A DNA stretch of 64,000 nucleotides. It comes from Variovorax sp. dw_308. Its GTDB lineage: Bacteria; Pseudomonadota; Gammaproteobacteria; Burkholderiales; Burkholderiaceae_C. Made by a program: the position numbers and the translations under genes. Positions 58,342-64,000 of this stretch are shown one piece after another (within the stretch, counting starts at the first letter, position 1; each line of letters opens with the position of its first letter). Under the pieces are notes generated by a model. The model ran no database searches. It was not told the origin of the DNA and saw only the letters and a program-made list of their open reading frames with translations. The stretch covers positions 434,001 through 498,000 of the forward strand of contig NZ_JAATOM010000004.1 in assembly GCF_019207085.1 (NCBI RefSeq), written 5' to 3'.

Positions 58342-59412
58342 ATGAACACCGCCGTTGCCAACCGCCCCGCCCAAGCCGCCGCGCGTCCACCCGAGCGGCA
58401 GGACTTCTACGACCGAATCAAGCCGCTCGGCCTCACGCCGCTGTGGGAAGAACTGCACGCGCTGGTGCCGCGCGAGCCGCAGACGCCGTGCGTGCCGGCG
58501 ATCTGGCGCTACGACGAGATCCGCCCCTTCCTGATGGAATCCGCCGCGCTCATCACGGCCGAGGAAGCGGTGCGCCGCGTGCTGGTGCTCGAGAACCCGG
58601 CCCTTCCGGGGCGCTCGTCGATCACGCAGTCGCTCTACGCGGGCCTGCAACTCATCATGCCGGGCGAGATCGCGCCCTCGCATCGGCATGTGCAGTCGGC
58701 GCTGCGCTTCATCGTCGACGGCAAGGGCGCCTACACCACGGTGGGCGGCGAGCGCACCACCATGTACCCCGGCGACTTCATCATCACGCCCTCGTGGGCC
58801 TGGCATGACCATGGCAACGAGGGCATCGGCGGCAGCAGCGAGCCGGTGGTGTGGCTCGACGGGCTCGACATCCCGATGGTGCGCTTCTTCGATGCAGGCT
58901 TTGCCGAGAACGACGATGCGAAGGCGCAGAAGGTGGCGGTGCCCGAAGGTCACAGCATGGCGCGCTTCGGCCACAACATGGTGCCGGTGAAACACGACCA
59001 CCAGTCGCCTACGTCGCCGATCTTCAACTATCCCTATGCGCGCAGCCGCGAGGCGCTGGCCACACTACAACGGCAGGAAGCGCCGGACGCCTGGCACGGC
59101 CACAAGCTGCGCTACATCAACCCGCTGACCGGCGGCTCGCCGATGCCGACCATCGCGACCTTCCTGCAACTGCTGCCCGGGGGCTTTGCCGGCAAGGCGC
59201 ATCGGCAGACCGATGGCGCGGTCTACAGCGTGGTCGAAGGCCACGGCACGGCCGACATCGGCGGCCAGCGGCTGGCGTTCGGGCCGCGGGATACCTTCGT
59301 CGTGCCGTCGTGGGCGCCGCTCAAGCTGTCGGCGGATGACGAGGTCGTGCTGTTCAGTTTTTCCGATCGCCCGGTGCAACAGGCCATGGGCATCCTGCGC
59401 GAAGCCTTCTGA
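58342..59412 (+). CDS. Gentisate 1,2-dioxygenase
   Basis: This 356-residue bicupin opens the gentisate ring between C1 and C2 to give maleylpyruvate, using Fe(II) and oxygen. The iron ligands are visible in the first cupin as H114 and H116 ([13 protein letters not shown]) and H155 ([10 protein letters not shown]). The second cupin (about 250-350) has [17 protein letters not shown]. Length is normal. It heads an operon with an FAH-type hydrolase, 3-hydroxybenzoate 6-hydroxylase-like monooxygenase and a Bug binding protein. Confidence 0.92.
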   Translation: MNTAVANRPAQAAARPPERQDFYDRIKPLGLTPLWEELHALVPREPQTPCVPAIWRYDEIRPFLMESAALITAEEAVRRVLVLENPALPGRSSITQSLYAGLQLIMPGEIAPSHRHVQSALRFIVDGKGAYTTVGGERTTMYPGDFIITPSWAWHDHGNEGIGGSSEPVVWLDGLDIPMVRFFDAGFAENDDAKAQKVAVPEGHSMARFGHNMVPVKHDHQSPTSPIFNYPYARSREALATLQRQEAPDAWHGHKLRYINPLTGGSPMPTIATFLQLLPGGFAGKAHRQTDGAVYSVVEGHGTADIGGQRLAFGPRDTFVVPSWAPLKLSADDEVVLFSFSDRPVQQAMGILREAF

Positions 59413-59477
59413 GTCGCGCACTGCGCGACCGCTTTCCATCTCAACCATTCGCCGCCATCGTTGCGGCAGGAGGCACC

Positions 59478-60182
59478 ATGTCCTATGTCATCACACCGCC
59501 GGCCGTCGTCGGCTTGCCGGTCGAAGGTTCAACCGACCTGTTCCCCGTGCGCCGCGTCTACTGCGTCGGCCGAAATTACGCGGCGCATGCGCGCGAGATG
59601 GGCTTCGACCCGGACCGCGAGCCGCCGTTCTTCTTCTGCAAGCCGAACGACGATGCGTCGGTGATCCCGGTGCCCGCGGGCACCACGGCTGCGCTGCCGT
59701 ATCCGGCGCAGACGGCCAACTACCACTACGAGGCCGAACTCGTCGTGCTGATCGGCAAGGGCGGCAGCGACATCCCGGTCCAGCAGGCGGCCAGCCACAT
59801 CTACGGCTACGCGGTCGGCCTCGACATGACGCGGCGCGACCTGCAGATGAAGATGCGCGAGCAGGGCCGGCCCTGGGAAATAGGCAAGGCCTTCGACCAT
59901 TCCGCGCCCATCGGCCCGGTGAGGCCGATCAGCAAGATGGGCGAATACAACGCCGGCGCCATCACGCTCGAAGTCGATGGCGCTACGCGCCAGAAGAGCG
60001 ACATCCGCAACCTGATCTGGTCGGTGAGCGAAGTCATCGCGAACCTGTCGACGCTGTTCGCTTTGCAGCCCGGTGACGTGATCTTCACCGGTACGCCCGA
60101 AGGCGTGGGCGCGGTGAAGCGCGGCGAGACCATCACCGTGCGGATCGACGGCTTTTCGCCGCTGTCCGTTCGCATCGACTGA
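59478..60182 (+). CDS. Fumarylpyruvate hydrolase (FAH family)
   Basis: This 234-residue FAH-fold hydrolase is similar to NagK-type fumarylpyruvate hydrolases. Metal-site carboxylates are in [16 protein letters not shown]; the [17 protein letters not shown]-terminus and [19 protein letters not shown] ending are characteristic. It splits fumarylpyruvate (or, directly, maleylpyruvate) into fumarate and pyruvate. No glutathione-dependent maleylpyruvate isomerase gene is in the operon, so isomerisation must be done elsewhere or direct hydrolysis of maleylpyruvate is used. GGAGG at 59469-59473 precedes the ATG. Confidence 0.88.
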   Translation: MSYVITPPAVVGLPVEGSTDLFPVRRVYCVGRNYAAHAREMGFDPDREPPFFFCKPNDDASVIPVPAGTTAALPYPAQTANYHYEAELVVLIGKGGSDIPVQQAASHIYGYAVGLDMTRRDLQMKMREQGRPWEIGKAFDHSAPIGPVRPISKMGEYNAGAITLEVDGATRQKSDIRNLIWSVSEVIANLSTLFALQPGDVIFTGTPEGVGAVKRGETITVRIDGFSPLSVRID

Positions 60183-60197
60183 AGGAGCAAATCCACC

Positions 60198-61475
60198 ATG
60201 ACGCATCCTGAACGTGCATCGGTATTGCTGGTCGGCGGTGGCATCGGCGGGCTGGCCACTGCGCTGTCGCTGGCGCGCCTCGGCCTGCAGGTCGAACTGC
60301 TGGAGCAAAGCTCCTCCATCGGCGAGATCGGGGCCGGCCTGCAACTCGGCCCCAATGCCTTCGCGGCGCTCGACGCATTGGGTGTGGGCGATGAGGTGCG
60401 GCGAAAGGCGGTGTTCACCGATCGCCTCGTGATGATGGATGCGGTCGACGCCACCGAAGTGGCTTCGGTGCCGGTGGGCGAATCGTTTCGCAAGCGCTTC
60501 GGCAATCCCTATGCGGTGAGCCACCGTGCCGACCTGCACGGCGCGATATTCGACGCGGTGCGCAGTGATCCGCGCATCCGCTTTCACACCGGCGCGGCGG
60601 TGGCAGAGGTCGATATCCGCGACGACGGCGTGACAGTGACCACGAAGGACGGTCGCCGCTTCAGCGCCGGTGCCGTGGTGGGCTGCGACGGTGTGAAGTC
60701 GGTGGTGCGGGCCAGGCTGGTCGGCGACGAGGCGCGCGTGTCCGGCCATGTGGTCTACCGGGCCGTGGTGCCGGCCGCCGACATGCCACCGGAGCTGCGC
60801 ATGAACGCGCCCGTGGTGTGGGCCGGCCCTGATTGCCACCTGGTGCACTACCCGCTGCGCGCGGGCGAGCAGTACAACCTGGTCGTGACCTTCCACAGTC
60901 GCGACAAGGAGGAGTGGGGCGTCACCGAAGGCAGCAAGGAAGAGGTGCTGTCGTACTTCCAGGGCATCCATCCCACCCCGCGCCAACTGCTCGACCGCCC
61001 AACCTCGTGGAAGCGCTGGAGCACGGCCGACCGCGAGCCGGTGCTGGACTGGGGCCAAGGCCCGGCCACGCTGATCGGCGATGCGGCGCATCCGATGATG
61101 CAGTACCTCGCGCAGGGCGCGTGCATGGCGCTCGAGGATGCGGTCACGCTGGGCGAGGCCATTCGCGCATGTCGTTCGCAACAAGACGGCACCGACGACC
61201 TGCCACGCGCCTTTCGCCTCTACGAATCGGCGCGTGCGGCGCGCACGGCGCGTGTGGTGCTGTCGGTGCGCGAGATGGGCAGGCTCTATCACGCGAAAGG
61301 CGTGGAGCGGCTCGTTCGCAACAGCCTGTGGCCAGGCCGCTCGGAGCAGCGCTTTCACGATGCGGTCGAATGGCTCTACGGCTGGCGCCCCGAACGCTGC
61401 CTCGACGCCGCCGCGGTACAACCCGCCCTGCCCAAAGAAATCCATATCCAGCAAGAGACCGCAACGACATCATGA
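60198..61475 (+). CDS. 3-hydroxybenzoate 6-monooxygenase-like FAD hydroxylase
   Basis: This 425-residue group A flavin monooxygenase has the FAD motif LVGGGIGGLATALSLARLG, the DG motif GCDGVKSVVRARL, and the GD motif LIGDAAHPMMQYLAQGACMALEDA. The MMQYLAQGAC form is characteristic of 3-hydroxybenzoate 6-hydroxylases. With NADH and oxygen it converts 3-hydroxybenzoate to gentisate, the substrate of the dioxygenase two genes upstream. GAAGGAGC precedes the ATG, 15 bp after the hydrolase gene. It overlaps the binding-protein gene by ATGA. Confidence 0.88.
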   Translation: MTHPERASVLLVGGGIGGLATALSLARLGLQVELLEQSSSIGEIGAGLQLGPNAFAALDALGVGDEVRRKAVFTDRLVMMDAVDATEVASVPVGESFRKRFGNPYAVSHRADLHGAIFDAVRSDPRIRFHTGAAVAEVDIRDDGVTVTTKDGRRFSAGAVVGCDGVKSVVRARLVGDEARVSGHVVYRAVVPAADMPPELRMNAPVVWAGPDCHLVHYPLRAGEQYNLVVTFHSRDKEEWGVTEGSKEEVLSYFQGIHPTPRQLLDRPTSWKRWSTADREPVLDWGQGPATLIGDAAHPMMQYLAQGACMALEDAVTLGEAIRACRSQQDGTDDLPRAFRLYESARAARTARVVLSVREMGRLYHAKGVERLVRNSLWPGRSEQRFHDAVEWLYGWRPERCLDAAAVQPALPKEIHIQQETATTS

Positions 61476-62449
61476 AAACACGCTTCGCATTGGCCGGCAT
61501 CGCCGCCGTATTCTTCAGCGCACCGGTGCTGGCCCAGGCCACGGACTACCCGTCGAAGCCCGTCACCATCGTCACGCCCTTTGCCGCGGGCAGCGGGCCC
61601 GACGCGGTGCTGCGCCTGGTCTCCGACAAGCTCTCGAAGCTGTGGAACCAGCGCGTGGTGATCGACAACAGGCCAGGCGGCGCCGGCTTCATCGCCATCG
61701 AACAGGCGACGCGCGCCGCACCCGACGGCTACACGCTGCTGCAGCTCGACAGCGAGCACCTTGCCGCGCTGCCGCACCTCTACAAGTCGCGCAATTTCAA
61801 GCCGCTGCAGACCTTCGACCCGGTGGCGTCGCTGTTTCGCACACCCTTCTTCGTCGCGGTGCCGACCGAATCGAAGTGGAAGTCGATGGCCGACCTGGTC
61901 GCCGACGCGAAGGCCAGGCCCGATGCGCTGAGCTATGGCTCATGGGGCATCGGCAGCCCCGGCCACCTTGGCGCTCAGCAACTCGAAGCGATGGCGGGCG
62001 GCCTGCGCATGCAGCACGTGCCGTACAAGGAGGTGTCGCAGCTGTACGCCAGCGTCGGCTCGGGCGACATCGCCTGGGCCTTCGCGAGCCTCCCGTCGAG
62101 CGCGGGCATCTACAAGGCCGGCAAGCTGCGCTACATCGCGGTCGCCGCGCCCAGGCGGGTGCCTCAGATGCCGGACGTGCCGACCATCGGCGAGTCCGGC
62201 GGACCTGCGGGGCTGGAGGTCAACTCCTTCGTGTCGCTGGTCGCGCCCAAGGGCGTGCCGGCGGCCATCAAGGCGAAGATCAACGCGGACATGGCCAAGG
62301 TGATCGCCGACCCCGACATCCGCGCCCGCTTCGACACCTTCGCCTTCGAGCCGCTGGCCTGGTCGCCGGAGGAGATCGCGCGGAATGTGGAGGCCAAGTC
62401 GAAGGTGTATGGGGAGTTGGTGGTGCGGGGGAATATCAGCCTGGATTGA
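61472..62449 (+). CDS. Bug-family (TctC-type) periplasmic solute-binding protein
   Basis: This 325-residue exported protein has signal peptide MKTRFALAGIAAVFFSAPVLA, cleavage near residue 22. The mature start DYPSKPVTIVTPFAAGSGPDAVLR and the NRPGGAGFIA motif identify the Bug/TctC group, very numerous in Burkholderiales. It overlaps the hydroxylase gene by ATGA, so it belongs to the gentisate operon and may bind 3-hydroxybenzoate or a related acid. No tctA/tctB membrane genes are adjacent, so it either works with a remote transporter or acts as a sensor. Confidence 0.87.
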   Translation: MKTRFALAGIAAVFFSAPVLAQATDYPSKPVTIVTPFAAGSGPDAVLRLVSDKLSKLWNQRVVIDNRPGGAGFIAIEQATRAAPDGYTLLQLDSEHLAALPHLYKSRNFKPLQTFDPVASLFRTPFFVAVPTESKWKSMADLVADAKARPDALSYGSWGIGSPGHLGAQQLEAMAGGLRMQHVPYKEVSQLYASVGSGDIAWAFASLPSSAGIYKAGKLRYIAVAAPRRVPQMPDVPTIGESGGPAGLEVNSFVSLVAPKGVPAAIKAKINADMAKVIADPDIRARFDTFAFEPLAWSPEEIARNVEAKSKVYGELVVRGNISLD

Positions 62450-62572
62450 GGCGCCATTGCGGTACTCGGAACGGTTGCCTGCCCGTCTTGCACAGAGTAA
62501 TTGGCAAGCCCGTCGTCTCGTGACGTACCAGGGCGCGTTGACGCGCGAGCTTGCTCCGACCCGAAACTGAAA

Positions 62573-63862
62573 CTACGGCGTAGCCCTGACCGCGCGCAGG
62601 CATGCACTCCATCTGTCCCGCGCGCCGGCCGGGTCGGAGGCTCGGTTCGAGGCGTATTCGGTGTAGCACGCCCTGCCTGCCACTTGTTGTTCTCGCGACC
62701 TGGCGATGCGCTCCTGGGAGATTTGCGCCTGCGTTTTCTGGTTCGCGTCGGGGTCGGAGCCTTCCGCGATGCGGTTGGCCGGCGGAGCGGTTCGCGCGGC
62801 GGGCACCGGCCTGCCAAAAATATCGGGCCGCGATGCCTTCCACTGAGCATCGCCTTCCGCGTGCGCCTGTTTCCTCATCTCCTCGGTCGGGAAGATCTTC
62901 TGCGGCACCTTGGCGGCCTTGCGCGCATCCTCCTCGAGGGCGGGACACTCTTCGAGGGCGCGATCCTGAACCCGGGTCATGTCGGCCACCCCTCGGGCCA
63001 TGAGCCATTGGACGTTTTCCGGCGGCCGCGATTTCCAGAACAGGTAGCTGCTGTAGTCCTGCTCGCCGTTGGCATTGAGGTACGGGCCGTATTCGCAGTT
63101 GAGCATCAGGGCGCCGGCATCGTCGCTCTTTTTCAGTTCCACCTTGAAGAGCGGCGGCGAATCCTTCAAGCGCATGAAGGTGCTGGGTGGAAGGGGCCTG
63201 GAGGCACGCAGCGGGAGCTTGCGGTCCTTTTCCTCTTGCGTGGGATGTTGTCCGGCCCAACGATTGATCTCCGCCTGGTCTCGTTCGGCACGGTAGGCCG
63301 TGTACTGCGGTTCGGTTGCGCGCAGCGCCTTCGCGAATGCGGCTTCGTCAAAGAGGATCAGTTGATCGTCGCCACGCGCGCCCAGTTCGCCGCGCATGCT
63401 CCTTACCCAGCTCATGAAGGAGCCCTTGGCGGGACGGGGAATGCCGCCGTCGAGTTCGCGCCCTCCATTCAGTGCCGCGGTCAGCTTGTTCACGGCGTCC
63501 GAATGGGGATTGACGCCATCGATGACCAGGACCTGGGCAAGGACGATGTCCTTTTCGAAAAGCCGCGTGGCGAACTCGGCGCCCGCGGCACTTCGGTTGG
63601 CCGGCGGTGCCAGAAAGTAGGCTTCGCGCGCAGCCTGGATCGTGGCCTCGAACTGCGCGGCCTTTCCCTTGTATGCGATCGCATCGCGGATCGCGGCGTT
63701 GGCGTTTTCCCGGAAATAGTCCGCCCCCGTGGGGGTGCCGATCCATTGATCGACGGCCCCTGCTGTGCCGGCGAGGAGCACTGCGGCGAGTGCGAGCAAC
63801 GGCGAGTGGGCGCGGCGCCACGCTGAAGGGGGAACAACGATTGCCCTTGGCGCTGCTTTCAT
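62573..63862 (-). CDS. Exported protein of unknown function
   Basis: This 429-residue protein has an N-terminal signal or anchor helix at about residues 18-36 (LLALAAVLLAGTAGAVDQW), preceded by basic residues. The rest is hydrophilic, with four cysteines (LNCEYGP, EECPAL, GRACYTE and WSACLRA) and no recognisable domain. The last 100 residues are Arg/Ala/Gln-rich and likely coiled or disordered. I chose ATG 63862, with AAGGAG six bases before it; the in-frame start at 63952 would overlap no signal. Function unknown. Confidence 0.65.
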   Translation of the reverse strand: MKAAPRAIVVPPSAWRRAHSPLLALAAVLLAGTAGAVDQWIGTPTGADYFRENANAAIRDAIAYKGKAAQFEATIQAAREAYFLAPPANRSAAGAEFATRLFEKDIVLAQVLVIDGVNPHSDAVNKLTAALNGGRELDGGIPRPAKGSFMSWVRSMRGELGARGDDQLILFDEAAFAKALRATEPQYTAYRAERDQAEINRWAGQHPTQEEKDRKLPLRASRPLPPSTFMRLKDSPPLFKVELKKSDDAGALMLNCEYGPYLNANGEQDYSSYLFWKSRPPENVQWLMARGVADMTRVQDRALEECPALEEDARKAAKVPQKIFPTEEMRKQAHAEGDAQWKASRPDIFGRPVPAARTAPPANRIAEGSDPDANQKTQAQISQERIARSREQQVAGRACYTEYASNRASDPAGARDRWSACLRAVRATP

Positions 63863-63909
63863 GGTCCGCTCCTTCAAGGTTCGCACGTCGCCTGGTTTCA
63901 AGCCGCCAA

Positions 63910-64000
63910 TTACAGTCCGAGCAGGTGCCTGGCCTTTGCGAGCATCGGCCACAGGTTGATGACGCCCAGCCAGTGCAGGACGATGCCGATGACCAGCAGG
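63910..64000 (-). CDS. 3' end of a membrane protein gene (partial)
   Basis: The last visible codons on the minus strand read LLVIGIVLHWLGVINLWPML and then AKARHLLGL before TAA at 63912-63910. This is a hydrophobic C-terminal helix with a short basic tail. The rest of the gene is beyond the right edge. It lies 48 bp upstream of the exported-protein gene on the same strand, so the two may be co-transcribed. Family cannot be told. Confidence 0.5.
   Translation of the reverse strand, partial: LLVIGIVLHWLGVINLWPMLAKARHLLGL

Overview
The window is high-GC DNA with dense, short-spaced genes, many LysR/GntR/TetR/IclR regulators, Bug-type and ABC solute-binding proteins and ring-cleavage operons. This suggests a soil or rhizosphere betaproteobacterium of the Burkholderiales, most likely Comamonadaceae and Variovorax-like. 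The assignment rests on gene content and style only; there is no rRNA or tRNA here to confirm it.

Layout. (1) 1-6841: a LacI-type regulator (5' end cut by the window), an FAD oxidoreductase and a complete carbohydrate ABC importer (binding protein, two permeases, ATPase). (2) 7039-14519: phosphonate locus A. A LysR regulator diverges from phnD-phnC-phnE, phosphonoacetate hydrolase (phnA), an iron alcohol dehydrogenase and phosphonoacetaldehyde dehydrogenase (phnY). (3) 14736-16630: a LysR/pirin pair and a clear rho-independent terminator. (4) 16817-23176: an aromatic-catabolism cluster with IclR, VOC dioxygenase-like, FAH hydrolase, FAD monooxygenase, quinone-oxidoreductase-like enzyme and AAHS-type MFS transporter. 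(5) 23556-27216: a globin, a PAS hybrid histidine kinase with an OmpR-type response regulator, and a small secreted protein. (6) 27485-38131: phosphonate locus B. A minus-strand operon (phnS-phnT-phnU-phnW) diverges from phnR-phnA-phnY-HD oxygenase-like-aminophosphonate oxidase. (7) 38256-45000: an EF-G-like GTPase, a TPR protein, a methyltransferase and small exported proteins. (8) 44900-51111: LysR and a valine/isobutyrate operon (mmsA, acyl-CoA dehydrogenase, 3-hydroxyisobutyryl-CoA hydrolase, mmsB) interspersed with hairpin repeats. (9) 51148-57337: TetR, MBL hydrolase, MAPEG protein, a frameshifted GFA gene, MFS transporter, cation/proton antiporter, EVE protein and acetyltransferase. (10) 57348-62449: LysR and a 3-hydroxybenzoate/gentisate operon with a Bug-type binding protein. 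(11) 62573-64000: a large exported protein of unknown function and the 3' end of a membrane protein gene.

How the genes work together. The most distinctive content is phosphonate use without C-P lyase or phosphonatase. Both loci end in PhnY-PhnA, which takes phosphonoacetaldehyde to phosphonoacetate and then to acetate plus phosphate. Locus B feeds this route from 2-aminoethylphosphonate through PhnW, and probably through an FAD aminophosphonate oxidase. Locus A lacks an aminotransferase but has an alcohol dehydrogenase, so it could feed the route from 2-hydroxyethylphosphonate (inference). Locus B is built around a perfect inverted repeat that carries a -35-like TTGACA in each half, one for each divergent operon. 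Several other operator-like palindromes and three families of intergenic hairpin repeat are visible. I saw no insertion sequence, prophage, CRISPR array, tRNA or rRNA.
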